From positions 2,796,501-2,860,500 of the forward strand of contig NZ_CP044543.1 of the NCBI RefSeq assembly GCF_008932115.1: a stretch of 64,000 nt of DNA, in the 5' to 3' direction. Positions 54,868 to 63,995 of the stretch are shown piece by piece. The notes beneath the pieces were generated by a model that saw nothing but the letters and a program-made list of their open reading frames with translations, did not search any database and was not told the origin of the DNA. The stretch's first letter is position 1. The number at the start of each line of letters is the position of its first letter. Origin of the DNA: Bradyrhizobium betae (GTDB lineage Bacteria; Pseudomonadota; Alphaproteobacteria; Rhizobiales; Xanthobacteraceae). The position numbers and the translations under genes are program-made.

Positions 54868-55773
54868 ATGCCTCTCGACCGCCGTTCTCTGCTCGCTTCG
54901 CTGTGCTCGATGGCCGCCTCTTCCGCGTTCGCCGCGGACGCGCCGCCCGAACTCGAATCCTACGAGCGCGAGACCGGCGGCCGGATCGGGGTCTACGCCG
55001 AGAACCTTGCGACCGGCGCAAAGCTCGCCTGGCGCGCTGATGAGCGCTTCGTCATGTGCTCGACCTTCAAGGCCTCGCTCGCGGCTTGCGTGCTGGCGCG
55101 GGTCGATCGCGGCGAGGAGCAGCTTGCCGCCATGATCCCCTACGGCAAGGCCGATTTGCTCGACTACGCACCGGTCGCCAAGCAAAATCTCGCGACCGGC
55201 AGGATGTCGGTCGCCGAGATGTGCAAGGCGATCGTCGAGCTCAGCGACAATAGTTGCGCCAATCTGCTGCTGGCGCGGATCGGCGGGCCGGCCGCGCTCA
55301 CGGCGTTCTGGCGATCACTCGGCGACACCACCTCGCGGCTCGACCACAATGAGCCCGAGCTCAACCGCTCACAGCCCGGCGATCCCCGGGACACCACGAC
55401 GCCGGCGGCGATGGCCGGCAATCTGCGGAGGCTGGTGACGGGCGAGGCATTGTCGCCGTCATCGCGCGCGCAGCTCACCGAATGGATGGTGGGCTGCAAG
55501 ACCGGCGCGAACCGGCTGCGCGGCGGCCTGCCGGCGAGTTGGACCATCGGCGACAAGACCGGCAACAACGGCAAGGATGCATCGGTTGACATCGCGGTCG
55601 CCTGGCCCAAGATCGATACAAAGACAGATACGAAGACCGGCACGAAGGCCGACATCAAGCCCGCTGCGCCGATCCTGATCGCGGCCTATACCCAGGGCGG
55701 CACGCCGACCGCGGCGCAGATCGAGGCGGTGTTCGCACGGATCGGACGCATGGTGGCCGAGCGGCTGGCGTGA
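54868..55773 (+). CDS. Class A beta-lactamase
   Basis: A 301-residue periplasmic serine beta-lactamase. The signal peptide MPLDRRSLLASLCSMAASSA has a twin-arginine pair. The motifs are Ser65-xx-Lys68 (CSTFKAS, with Cys64 before it), Ser126-Asp127-Asn128, Glu162 in NEPELN, and GDKTG. After AVAWPK the protein has an insert of about 20 residues rich in Lys, Thr and Asp (TDTKTGTKAD) before PILIAAYTQG, absent from typical class A enzymes. ATG 54868. Whether it gives resistance cannot be told from sequence. Confidence 0.93.
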   Translation: MPLDRRSLLASLCSMAASSAFAADAPPELESYERETGGRIGVYAENLATGAKLAWRADERFVMCSTFKASLAACVLARVDRGEEQLAAMIPYGKADLLDYAPVAKQNLATGRMSVAEMCKAIVELSDNSCANLLLARIGGPAALTAFWRSLGDTTSRLDHNEPELNRSQPGDPRDTTTPAAMAGNLRRLVTGEALSPSSRAQLTEWMVGCKTGANRLRGGLPASWTIGDKTGNNGKDASVDIAVAWPKIDTKTDTKTGTKADIKPAAPILIAAYTQGGTPTAAQIEAVFARIGRMVAERLA

Positions 55774-55821
55774 GCCGGCCGCATTGACCTTGCGGGCGCT
55801 TCCGGGTCAAGACAGACCATC

Positions 55822-57426
55822 ATGGAAGTGAAGTTTCAGATCTTTCTCATCCTGCTCGCCGTGCTGGCCGGCACGGCGCTCGCCGCACGCCGCTTCAACG
55901 TCGCGCCCGCCATCCTCCTGATGCTCGTGGGCGTCGGACTCGCCTTCGTGCCGGGCATGCCGCCGGTGGAGCTGCCGCCGGCATTGGTGCTGCTGTTGGT
56001 GCTGCCGCCGCTGATCTACTCGGCGAGCGTCGCGATGAGCTGGCGCGAGTTCAGGAACAACCTTCGCCCGATCGTGCTGCTCGCGGTCGGCGCGGTGATC
56101 TTCACCGCGGCGATGGTCGCGGCCGCCACGCATTATCTGATCGGCCTGCCCTGGACCATCGGCTTCCTGCTCGGGGCCATCGTCGCACCGCCCGACGTGG
56201 TGGCGCCGCTCGCGATCGCGCGCCGGCTGAACATGCCGCGCCGGCTCCTGGTCATCCTCGAAGGCGAAGGGCTCGCCAACGACGCCACCGCGCTGATCCT
56301 CTACCGTTTTGCGGTCGCGGCCATCATGGTCGGACATTTTTCGCTGCCGCTCGCGGCCGGCCAGTTCGTGCTGATCGTCGCCGGCGAGATCGCCTTTGGC
56401 ATCGGCGTCGGCTGGCTCTCCTTGCGCTTCCGCAAATGGGCGAGGGATCAGCAGATCGAGCTGACGCTGTCGCTGATCACGCCCTACGTCTCCTACTGGC
56501 TGCCCGAGCATGTCGGCGGCTCCGGCGTGATCGCGACCGTGGCCTGCGGCCTCTATGTGAGCTGGAACGGGCCGCTCCTGATCTCGTCCGCGACGCGCCT
56601 GCAAGGCGTCTTCTTCTGGGACCTCGTGATCTATCTGATCGAGGGCCTGCTGTTCCTGCTCACCGGCTTCCAGATGCGCGCGCTCTACGAGAGATCGAAG
56701 GCATTCCCGCTCGACGACATCATGATCGCGACCGCCTTGGTCATGACCATCATCGTCCTCGCGCGCTTCGCATGGCTCTATCCCGCGACCTATCTGCCGC
56801 GGATACTCAGCAAGTCGCTGCGCGCGCGCGATCCGTCACCGCCATGGCAATGGCCGTTCGTGCTCGCGTTCACCGGCGTGCGCGGCGCCGTGTCGCTCGC
56901 AGCAGCCCTGGCGCTGCCGTTCACTCTGCCTGATGGCGATGCCTTTCCCTATCGCGACCTGATCCTGTTCGTCGCCTTCGGCGTCATCTTCATCACGCTG
57001 ATCGGCGTCGGCCTGACACTGCCGCCGGTGGTGCGCTGGCTCGGCATCGCCGAAGCCGGCCGCAACGAACATGTCGCCGAGCACGAAGCCGAGATCGCGG
57101 CGCGACGCCAGGCCCTCGACGCCGCGCTGAAGTCGCTCCACGCGCTGACCGCGAAGAAGGACATCTCCGACGAAGTGATGCGGCTCCTGCGCGCGCGCCA
57201 CGAGATTCGCTTCAGCCAGCTTCCCGATTCGCTCGATCCCGCCCATCACGACGTCTCCGCCGCCGGCACCGCACTGACTCGCGAGCTGATCGCCGCCGAA
57301 CGCAAATTCATCCATGACCTGCTGCGCGACGGCCAGATCACCGACGAGACACGGCGCCGGATCGAGCGGGATCTCGATCTGGAGGAGGCGAGCCTGGCGA
57401 ACCGGGAGTATCGGAGCGTGCTATAG
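55822..57426 (+). CDS. Na+/H+ antiporter, CPA1 family (NhaP-like)
   Basis: A 534-residue inner-membrane antiporter with about twelve helices in residues 1-410 and a cytosolic tail. The ion site APPDVVAP and GEGLANDATALI (Glu, Asn-Asp) are the CPA1 hallmarks. GVRGAVSLAAALALP fits the later membrane helix. The C-terminal tail (HVAEHEAEIAARRQ onward) is helical and likely regulatory. ATG 55822 lies 48 bases after the beta-lactamase stop in the same direction. The exported ion (Na+, K+ or both) is not determined. Confidence 0.92.
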   Translation: MEVKFQIFLILLAVLAGTALAARRFNVAPAILLMLVGVGLAFVPGMPPVELPPALVLLLVLPPLIYSASVAMSWREFRNNLRPIVLLAVGAVIFTAAMVAAATHYLIGLPWTIGFLLGAIVAPPDVVAPLAIARRLNMPRRLLVILEGEGLANDATALILYRFAVAAIMVGHFSLPLAAGQFVLIVAGEIAFGIGVGWLSLRFRKWARDQQIELTLSLITPYVSYWLPEHVGGSGVIATVACGLYVSWNGPLLISSATRLQGVFFWDLVIYLIEGLLFLLTGFQMRALYERSKAFPLDDIMIATALVMTIIVLARFAWLYPATYLPRILSKSLRARDPSPPWQWPFVLAFTGVRGAVSLAAALALPFTLPDGDAFPYRDLILFVAFGVIFITLIGVGLTLPPVVRWLGIAEAGRNEHVAEHEAEIAARRQALDAALKSLHALTAKKDISDEVMRLLRARHEIRFSQLPDSLDPAHHDVSAAGTALTRELIAAERKFIHDLLRDGQITDETRRRIERDLDLEEASLANREYRSVL

Positions 57427-57435
57427 CAGAGCGAT

Positions 57436-58251
57436 CTACCGCCTTCCGCAAAACTCCCCCACCGCCGCGGCCACCGCTCCTGCGATCAGCTCGTGCCGCT
57501 CCGATGAGTTGAGCGCCATTTCCTCGTCGCGGTTGATGATGGAGCCGGCTTCGAGCAGCACCGCGGCGCTGCGCGTTTGCGACAGCACGACGAGGCCATC
57601 ATAGCGGTAGACGCCGACATCCTTGTCGAGCAACTGGCGCCGGTAGCGGCCCATCAGCGGCAAGGTGTATTGGCTGGCATAGCGCAGGCCCTGCTCCTTC
57701 AACTGCCGTCCGATGATCCGGGCCAGCTTCAGGCTGGTGGTGAAGTGCGGATTGCGCTCGGATACGAACAGCGAGTGTCCCGAAAAGCGGTCGCTGAAAT
57801 AGCTCTTTGCCCCGTCGAATTCCCAAGTCTCGAGCAGCGTGTCCGGCACCGAGTCGTGATGGATCGACAGGAACAGATCGGGCCGGCCGTCATTGGCAGC
57901 ACTGACGCGCTTGACGAGGCTCGCCTTGGCCTTGCCGTCCGTGACGAGCAGGCGGGTCGCAGCAAAACCCTCGGACTTGAGCTTCGCCGCGACGAGCCTT
58001 GCAAGACGGAAGTTGAAGCCGAATTCCGGATCGTTGCGCGCGCTGAGCGCGCCGTAGGATTCCGGAGTGTGCCCGACATCGACGACGATCCGGAATTTGG
58101 GCGGCTCGCATCTGGCCTGCGCTTCCGGCGGCCTCGGTCTCGCCTTTGCAGCCTTGCGCAACTCGACCCCGTGGCTATCGTCGACGGAGCAAAACAAGAG
58201 CGGGACCAGCGAGACAGCGACAGCGGCAATGGTGCGCCACGGCTTTCTCAC
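57436..58251 (-). CDS. N-acetylmuramoyl-L-alanine amidase (AmiC-like, amidase_3 family)
   Basis: A 271-residue cell-wall hydrolase that cleaves the bond between N-acetylmuramic acid and the stem peptide. The N-terminal region has a hydrophobic segment (IAAVAVSLVPLLFC). The zinc-binding motifs of amidase_3 are VVDVGHTPES (His), DPEFGFNFRLA (Glu), and LFLSIHHDSV (His), and the catalytic Glu is in LLEAGSIIN. The start is GTG 58251, overlapping the stop of the TauD-type gene by GTGA, so the two are cotranslated. The pairing with a dioxygenase is unusual. It converges with the antiporter. Confidence 0.88.
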   Translation of the reverse strand: MRKPWRTIAAVAVSLVPLLFCSVDDSHGVELRKAAKARPRPPEAQARCEPPKFRIVVDVGHTPESYGALSARNDPEFGFNFRLARLVAAKLKSEGFAATRLLVTDGKAKASLVKRVSAANDGRPDLFLSIHHDSVPDTLLETWEFDGAKSYFSDRFSGHSLFVSERNPHFTTSLKLARIIGRQLKEQGLRYASQYTLPLMGRYRRQLLDKDVGVYRYDGLVVLSQTRSAAVLLEAGSIINRDEEMALNSSERHELIAGAVAAAVGEFCGRR

Positions 58252-59144
58252 ACCGGCCGCTCCCCCTTCACCGTCACGCGCGTGCCCGAGCGTGTGTGCG
58301 GCCAGTAGTCCCACATCGCGCGGTGCTGGGTGCAGCGGTTGTCCCAGAAGGCGATGGCGTTCTCGGTCCAGCGGAAGCGGCACTGGAACAGCGGGTTCTC
58401 GGCGTGCTGGTAAAGGTAGGCGAGCATTGCGTCGCTCTCGTCGCGGGGGATGCCGTTGATGTGACGGGTGAAGCCGCGGTTGACGTAGAGCGCCTTCCTG
58501 CCCGTGACCGGATGCGTGCGCACCACGGGATGCTCGGCGTTCGGATAGGAGGGACGGTCGGCGACGCCGTAGTTCGCATACAAACCGCGATAGATCGGCT
58601 CGCCGTCATGCAGCGCGGTGAGCCCGTCGAGATAGGCCTTCATGCGATCCGACAGCGCTTCATAGGCCGCATACATGTTGGCGAACAGCGTGTCGCCGCC
58701 GCGCGGCGGGCACTGCTTGATGTAGAGGATCGAACCCATCGGCGGCTCGAGATCGCAGGACACATCCGAATGCCAGCCCTCGCCATTGGCACGTGGCGAG
58801 TTCTTGTCGGCGTAGATCTTCATCAGCGCCGGGTCTTCGTCCTCATGCGGCGCGGCAGGATGAAAATGCAGCTCGCCGAACTTGCGGCCGAAGGCCAGAT
58901 GCTGCTGCGGCGTGATCTGCTGGTCGCGAAAGAAGATGACGAGGTTTTCGGCGAGCGCGCGGTGGATCTCGTCCATCTGCCGGTTCGAGCGCGAATCGTC
59001 GGAGACGAGCCTGCCGATATCGACACCGGTGATTTCCGCGCCGATGATGGGGGTGAGCTTTTCAACGGCGATGGTCTCGTAAGGCGCACCGTCTTCGGCC
59101 GTGTGGCGATAGCGCGGGCCCTGCTTGCCGGCGAGTGAGCTCAT
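58248..59144 (-). CDS. TauD/TfdA-family Fe(II)/2-oxoglutarate dioxygenase
   Basis: A 298-residue dioxygenase. The iron ligands are His125 and Asp127 (GWHSDVS) and His274 (CTQHRAMWDY); RSGTRVTV supplies the 2-oxoglutarate-binding arginine. The substrate class (taurine, alkylsulfate, phenoxyacetate) cannot be assigned. The start is ATG 59144 (MSSLAGKQG), with GGGAGA nine bases upstream; the longer frame adds an unrelated piece. It is the first gene of an operon with the amidase, overlapping it by four bases. Confidence 0.92.
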   Translation of the reverse strand: MSSLAGKQGPRYRHTAEDGAPYETIAVEKLTPIIGAEITGVDIGRLVSDDSRSNRQMDEIHRALAENLVIFFRDQQITPQQHLAFGRKFGELHFHPAAPHEDEDPALMKIYADKNSPRANGEGWHSDVSCDLEPPMGSILYIKQCPPRGGDTLFANMYAAYEALSDRMKAYLDGLTALHDGEPIYRGLYANYGVADRPSYPNAEHPVVRTHPVTGRKALYVNRGFTRHINGIPRDESDAMLAYLYQHAENPLFQCRFRWTENAIAFWDNRCTQHRAMWDYWPHTRSGTRVTVKGERPV

Positions 59145-59223
59145 GGCATGTCTCCCGATCATTGTTGATTGGAGACATCGTAGCGCGCGGTGATGGATGT
59201 GCAATCTGCATCGCGAACGCAGC

Positions 59224-59377
59224 CGTCGTCCCGGGGCGCGCAAAGCGCGAGCCCGGGACCCATAACCACAGGATTGAATTTAGCGAAGATTCGGAGTGAC
59301 AGCTCACCAAAACCACAAAGGCCTGTGGTTATGGGCCCCCGCCCCCGTGCGCAGTTGCGCACTAGGCGGGGCGACGA
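59224..59377. repeat. Dispersed palindromic repeat, family B (copy 6, long form)
   Basis: CGTCGTCCCGGGGCGCGC at the left faces an inverted GCGGGGCGACG at the right. Between them are AACCACAGG and its inverted CCTGTGGTT, and GCGAAGATTCGGAGTG, a near copy of the core in 29979-30130. It lies between the dioxygenase and ispG. Confidence 0.85.
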
Positions 59378-59405
59378 GCAGGGCGCGGGCTACAGCCGAG
59401 CTAGC

Positions 59406-60689
59406 TCACTCCGCCGCGGTCACCGGCGCCTTGGCGCCCTGGCCGTAGCGCTGGTCGATGTAGTCGATCACCAGCGCCTTGAAGTCGGCGGAGATCGTGG
59501 GCCCGCGCAGCGTACGGAACTTCTTGCCGTCGACGAAGACGGGCGCGGCCGGGGCTTCGCCGGTGCCGGGCAAGGAGATGCCGATATTGGCGTGCTTGGA
59601 TTCGCCGGGGCCGTTGACGATGCAGCCCATCACCGCGACGTTGAGCTCTTCGACGCCGGGATATTTCGTCTTCCAGCCCGGCATCTCGTCGCGAATGAAT
59701 GCCTGGATCGAGCTGGCCAGTTCCTGGAACGTGGTCGAGGTGGTGCGGCCGCAGCCCGGGCAGGCCGCAACCAGCGGCACGAAGGTGCGGAAGCCCATCG
59801 TCTGCAGCAGTTCCTGGCCGACCTGGACCTCGCGGGTGCGGTCGCCGCCGGGCTCCGGCGTCAGCGAGATGCGGATGGTGTCGCCGATACCCTGCTGCAA
59901 CAGGATGCCAAGCGCGGCCGAGGAGGCCACGATGCCCTTGGTGCCCATACCGGCCTCGGTGAGGCCGAGATGGATGGCGTAGTCCGAGCGGGACGCGAGA
60001 TCCTGATACACCGCGATGAGATCCTGTACCGCCGAGACCTTGGCTGAGAGGATGATGCGATTCTTCGGCATGCCGAGCTCTTCGGCGCGCGCCGCCGAGA
60101 GCAGCGCGGACTGCACCATGGCCTCGCGCGTCACCGCGCGGACGTCGCGCGGATTGGCGGATGCGGCGTTCTCGTCCATCAGCTTGGTCAGCAGCTCCTG
60201 GTCGAGCGAGCCCCAATTGGCGCCGATGCGCACCGGCTTGTTGTTCTTGTTGGCGATCTCGATGATGTCGCCGAACTGGGTGTCGCGCTTGTCCTTGAAG
60301 CCGACATTGCCGGGATTGATGCGGTACTTGGCCAGCGCCTCGGCGCAGGCCGGATAGGCCGCAAGCAGCTTGTGGCCGATATAGTGGAAGTCGCCGATCA
60401 GCGGCGTGGTGATGCCGCGCTTGAGCAGGCCGTCACGGATGTGCGGGACGGCGGCGGCGGCCTCCTCGCGGTCCACGGTGATGCGGACCATTTCGGAGCC
60501 GGCGCGCGCGAGCGCTGCGACCTGGGCGATGGTGCCGTCGATATCGGCGGTGTCGGTGTTGGTCATCGACTGCACGACGATCGGCGCACCGCCGCCGACG
60601 GCGACGTCGCCGACCTTGACCTGGGTGGTCTGGTGCCGGGGCGCCGGGCCCGCGATATCGGAATCGATGGGGTTTTCGAGCTTGTTCAT
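59406..60689 (-). CDS. ispG: 4-hydroxy-3-methylbut-2-en-1-yl diphosphate synthase (GcpE)
   Basis: A 427-residue [4Fe-4S] enzyme of the non-mevalonate (MEP) isoprenoid pathway, converting MEcPP to HMBPP. The cluster cysteines are in [11 protein letters not shown] and [12 protein letters not shown]. The TIM-barrel N-terminal domain is recognised by [20 protein letters not shown] and [16 protein letters not shown], and the insert characteristic of long bacterial IspG is present. ATG 60689 is preferred over TTG 60698. Upstream the EamA transporter gene ends 13 bases before this start, so they may be cotranscribed. Confidence 0.96.
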   Translation of the reverse strand: MNKLENPIDSDIAGPAPRHQTTQVKVGDVAVGGGAPIVVQSMTNTDTADIDGTIAQVAALARAGSEMVRITVDREEAAAAVPHIRDGLLKRGITTPLIGDFHYIGHKLLAAYPACAEALAKYRINPGNVGFKDKRDTQFGDIIEIANKNNKPVRIGANWGSLDQELLTKLMDENAASANPRDVRAVTREAMVQSALLSAARAEELGMPKNRIILSAKVSAVQDLIAVYQDLASRSDYAIHLGLTEAGMGTKGIVASSAALGILLQQGIGDTIRISLTPEPGGDRTREVQVGQELLQTMGFRTFVPLVAACPGCGRTTSTTFQELASSIQAFIRDEMPGWKTKYPGVEELNVAVMGCIVNGPGESKHANIGISLPGTGEAPAAPVFVDGKKFRTLRGPTISADFKALVIDYIDQRYGQGAKAPVTAAE

Positions 60690-60701
60690 GGGGTCCAAAT
60701 A

Positions 60702-61655
60702 TCAGGTTTTGGTGACGTTCAGCAATGCATCGCGAGGCGCCGCGGCCGTTTGGCTCGGACGGTTAACCAGAAAAAGCCCAGCAATTACAAGGACGGCTGC
60801 CGCCCCGAAGGCCAGGCTCAGGTGATCGTGCATGATGAAATAGCTACCCACCACGCCAAACAAAGGGGTGATGAAGGTAAAAGCCGACAATTTGCTGGCG
60901 GAATAGGCCTTCACCAGCGCGAACCAAAGCGTGAACGTGGTTCCAACCACCCAGATCGCCTGGAACGCCATCAGGCCGATCGACAGCGGCGAGGGGGTGT
61001 GGGTGATGGTCTCGCCGAACAGATACGCCGCGGCGCCCAGGATCGGGATCGAGGTCGCAACCTGGTAGCCCAGCGCCTTCTCCGGCGCGGCGAAGCGAAG
61101 GCTCGTGCCCTTGGCTACCAGCGTGGTCGCCGCCCACAGCCCGGCGCCGGCGACGATCATGAGGTCGCCGAGCAGGACGTGTGAATCGACATTGGCCTGC
61201 GGCACGCCGATCGCCAGCGCGACGCCGGCAAAGCTGATCGCCAGTCCCAGCCATTGCGTGCTGCCAAGGCGCTCGCCGAGCACCTGGTAGGAGCCGAGCG
61301 CGACGAAGAACGGCGCGGTGTAGAGAAACACCACCGCGCGCGAGGCGGAGGTCAGGCGCAGGCCTTGAAAGATCAGCACGAACTCGATGCCGAACATCAG
61401 TCCCGCGATGAGGCCCGGCTTCCACGTGCCGTCGCGCTCGAAGAATTTGACGCCGCGCAGGCTGCCGATGATGAACAACACGGGCAGCGCGCCCATCGAT
61501 CGGAACATCGCCTGCAGCATCGGCGGGATATCCGGCAGCACCAGCTTCACCGCGATCTGGTTGAAGGCCCAGGTCAGGCACAGCATGAGCATCAGGGCAA
61601 TGGCGCCGGCACTGAGGGGGCGACCGGCGGACGGCATGGCTTGAGGTGAGGACAT
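60702..61655 (-). CDS. EamA/DMT-superfamily transporter
   Basis: A 317-residue inner-membrane protein with ten helices arranged in two EamA repeats (LMLMLCLTWAFNQIAVKLVL near residue 21; QVATSIPILGAAAYLFGE near residue 190). It is probably an exporter of metabolites or amino acids. The start is ATG 61655 (MSSPQAMPS), with GGTGAGGAC upstream; the longer frame to 61709 is not needed. It lies directly before ispG in the same direction, 35 bases after the Fur-family gene. Confidence 0.9.
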   Translation of the reverse strand: MSSPQAMPSAGRPLSAGAIALMLMLCLTWAFNQIAVKLVLPDIPPMLQAMFRSMGALPVLFIIGSLRGVKFFERDGTWKPGLIAGLMFGIEFVLIFQGLRLTSASRAVVFLYTAPFFVALGSYQVLGERLGSTQWLGLAISFAGVALAIGVPQANVDSHVLLGDLMIVAGAGLWAATTLVAKGTSLRFAAPEKALGYQVATSIPILGAAAYLFGETITHTPSPLSIGLMAFQAIWVVGTTFTLWFALVKAYSASKLSAFTFITPLFGVVGSYFIMHDHLSLAFGAAAVLVIAGLFLVNRPSQTAAAPRDALLNVTKT

Positions 61656-61690
61656 TTCTACCCGAAATCCGGCTTCACGCCGTTGTTGCT

Positions 61691-62185
61691 TCAAGACGTT
61701 TGCTGACAATGGGTGCAGACGCCCGTGATCTCGACCACGGACAATTTTGGCGCAAACCCGGAGCTGCGCGCGGCGGCGTTGAGGTCCTTCGCGAACGAGG
61801 CTGATGGAATCTCGCCGACCAGGCCGCAGCGCTCGCAGATCAGGAACGCAACCGCCGAGGTCGAATCATGGTCGTGGGCGGCGCAGGCGAGATAGGCGTT
61901 GCGGCTCTCGATGCGATGCACGAGGCCGTTGGCCATCAAAAAATCGAGAGCACGGTAGACCGTGATCGGCGCCGGCCGCGCCATCGACTTGGCGAGCTCG
62001 TCGATCACCTCATAGGCGCCGAGCGGGCGATGGCTCGACAGCAGCGCCCCCAGCACATGGCGGCGAATCGGCGTGAATTTCTGCGCACGCTGCTCGCAAA
62101 CCGCCACGGCATGCGACAGCGCGTCCGCAGTGCAGCGGCCGTGATCGTGGTCGGGCGCGGGAAAGGCCGGCTTTGCGAGGGTCAT
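61691..62185 (-). CDS. Fur-family transcriptional regulator (Zur-like)
   Basis: A 164-residue metal-responsive repressor. The DNA-binding domain is VCEQRAQKFTPIRRHVLGAL with PITVYRALDFLMANGLVHRI. The metal-binding part has HDHDS, the CERCG pair and CTHCQ, giving a zinc Cys4 site and a histidine-rich regulatory site, as in Zur. The histidine-rich N-terminal DHDHG is a further possible metal site. ATG 62185. It stands upstream of the EamA transporter and diverges from the MarR-EmrA operon, separated by 155 bases. Its targets cannot be told from here. Confidence 0.9.
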   Translation of the reverse strand: MTLAKPAFPAPDHDHGRCTADALSHAVAVCEQRAQKFTPIRRHVLGALLSSHRPLGAYEVIDELAKSMARPAPITVYRALDFLMANGLVHRIESRNAYLACAAHDHDSTSAVAFLICERCGLVGEIPSASFAKDLNAAARSSGFAPKLSVVEITGVCTHCQQTS

Positions 62186-62297
62186 GGGATCGGCGTTCTA
62201 GCATTTCAGCCGGGGAACCCAAAGCGCGACCGGCGAGCGGCTGCCAGCCATGCTTTTGCTGCGGGACAGCACCGCGTTAACCTGCCGTGAAATAATC

Positions 62298-62326
62298 ATA
62301 AGCTTGCTTATCATATGCGAGCTTAT
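62298..62326. promoter_or_regulatory. Probable MarR operator
   Basis: ATAAGCTTGC (62298-62307) and GCGAGCTTAT (62317-62326) are inverted repeats with one mismatch around nine bases. The palindrome ends 14 bases before the MarR start and covers the space where the promoter would be, as expected for an autoregulated MarR gene. Confidence 0.7.
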
Positions 62327-62340
62327 TGGAGACAAAGCTT

Positions 62341-62823
62341 ATGACCCGCGGGTCCGTCGACCAGAACTTCCTGTTCACGCTCGGTGAGCTCTACCGGCTG
62401 CTGCGCGTCTACGCCGACAAGGAGGCCTCGCGCTTCGGCATTACCCGCGCCCAGTGGGCGGTGCTGGCCAAGGTCGAGCGCAGCGAGGGCATGAAGCAGT
62501 CGGAACTCGCCGAGCTCATGGAGATGCAGCCGATCACGCTGACGCGGCTGATCGACAAGCTCTGCGACAGCGACTGGATCGAGCGCCGCAACGACGCTTC
62601 GGACCGCCGTGTCAAACGGCTCTACCTGAAGAAGGCCGGCCGTACCTTGCTCGGCAAGATGAGCGGCCTGAAGTCCGAGCTGACCGCAAACGCGCTCGAC
62701 GGCATCAGTCCGGCGGACGCCCACCGCCTCCTCACCCAACTCGAAACCATCAAGGAAAACATGCGTCACGCGATCCAGGCATCCGGAGCGGAACAGGCAC
62801 GGAAGGAGCAGCGCTATGGCTGA
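62341..62823 (+). CDS. MarR-family transcriptional regulator
   Basis: A 160-residue winged-helix repressor (KQSELAELMEMQPITLTRLIDKL recognition helix region; NDASDRRVKRLYLKKAG wing). Such repressors respond to phenolic or other toxic compounds and control efflux operons. ATG 62341 has GGAG nine bases upstream; the frame-extended TTG 62326 is unlikely. It overlaps the next gene by 8 bases, so efflux and regulator are coupled, and a palindromic operator lies directly upstream. Confidence 0.92.
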   Translation: MTRGSVDQNFLFTLGELYRLLRVYADKEASRFGITRAQWAVLAKVERSEGMKQSELAELMEMQPITLTRLIDKLCDSDWIERRNDASDRRVKRLYLKKAGRTLLGKMSGLKSELTANALDGISPADAHRLLTQLETIKENMRHAIQASGAEQARKEQRYG

Positions 62824-63991
62824 TCAGGTCCTCAAGTTCCAGCCCGAGCAGAAGAGCGACAGCGGCAAGCCCACCAAGAAGGCCGGCACCAACCCGCGCC
62901 GCCGCCTGCTGGCCGGCCTGCGCCGCTATCGCCGGTTCCTGCTGATGGTCGTGCTGCCTGTCATCGTCGCCATCGGCGGCATCACCTTCTATCTCAATGG
63001 CGGCCGCTATGTCGGCACCGACGACGCCTATGTCGGCGCGCAGAAGGTGCTGGTGACGCCCGACATCTCCGGCAAGATCGAGAAGGTCGTCGTGAGGGAA
63101 GGCCAGATCGTCAAGCAGGGCGACGAGCTGTTCGAGATCGATCCCGTCCCGTTCCGCCTCGCGGTGGACGAGGCCAGGGCGCAGGTCATGCAGGCGCAAT
63201 CGACCTATGACAACCTTCGCGCCAACATCAAGATCTACGGCGACATGCTCAACCTCGCCCAGCAGGGCGTCGATCTGAAGCAGCGCGACGTCGAGCGCAA
63301 GCAGGCGCTGGTAAAGAACAGCTTTGGCTCGCAGCTCGACCTCGACAATTCCGCGAACGCGCTGGTGACGTCGGGTTCAATCGCGCAATACGTCAAGCAG
63401 CAGATCTCGGCGGCCAAGACGCAGCTGCTCGGCGACACCGACCTGCCGCTGGAGAAATTCCCGCCTTACGCGCAGGCCAAGTCCAAGCTGGACAATGCCG
63501 AGCGCAACCTCGACCACGCCGTGGTGCGCGCGCCCATGGGCGGCGTGGCGACGCAGGTCGAACAGATCCAGCTCGGCCGCTACGTCTCGGCCGGCACGCC
63601 GGTGTTCTCCATCATCGACGTCGCCCATCCCTGGGTCGATGCCAATCCGAAGGAGAGCGACCTCACCTACGTCACCGAAGGCCAGCCCGTCACGCTCGAG
63701 GTCGACGCGTTCCCGAACCACCTCTTCAAGGGCAAGATCGGCTCGCTCTCGCCCGGCACCGGCGCGCAGTTCGCGATCCTGCCGCCGCAGAACGCCACCG
63801 GCAATTTCGTCAAGGTGGTGCAGCGCGTGCCGATCCGCATCTATTTCGACGAGACCGACAAATACGTGCGGAAGCTGAAGGCCGGCATGAGCGTCTACGC
63901 CACCATCGACACCGGCCACAAGCGCTCGCTCGCCGGCCTGTTCGGCCTGTCGGCGACGGCAAGCCAGGACAAAGATCAGGACAAGGACTGA
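62816..63991 (+). CDS. HlyD-family efflux adaptor (EmrA-like)
   Basis: A 391-residue membrane-fusion protein. One N-terminal membrane helix (about 41-62, RFLLMVVLPVIVAIGGITFYL) is followed by the biotinyl-lipoyl half-motif DDAYVGAQKVLVTPDISGKI. A long coiled-coil hairpin (about 115-215) and a second half-motif (VVRAPMGGVATQVEQIQLGRYVS) lead into the beta-barrel domain. ATG 62816 lies inside the end of marR. It pairs with an EmrB-type exporter, which probably starts at 63996. The operon exports toxic compounds across both membranes. Confidence 0.92.
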   Translation: MADQVLKFQPEQKSDSGKPTKKAGTNPRRRLLAGLRRYRRFLLMVVLPVIVAIGGITFYLNGGRYVGTDDAYVGAQKVLVTPDISGKIEKVVVREGQIVKQGDELFEIDPVPFRLAVDEARAQVMQAQSTYDNLRANIKIYGDMLNLAQQGVDLKQRDVERKQALVKNSFGSQLDLDNSANALVTSGSIAQYVKQQISAAKTQLLGDTDLPLEKFPPYAQAKSKLDNAERNLDHAVVRAPMGGVATQVEQIQLGRYVSAGTPVFSIIDVAHPWVDANPKESDLTYVTEGQPVTLEVDAFPNHLFKGKIGSLSPGTGAQFAILPPQNATGNFVKVVQRVPIRIYFDETDKYVRKLKAGMSVYATIDTGHKRSLAGLFGLSATASQDKDQDKD

Positions 63992-63995
63992 TCCG

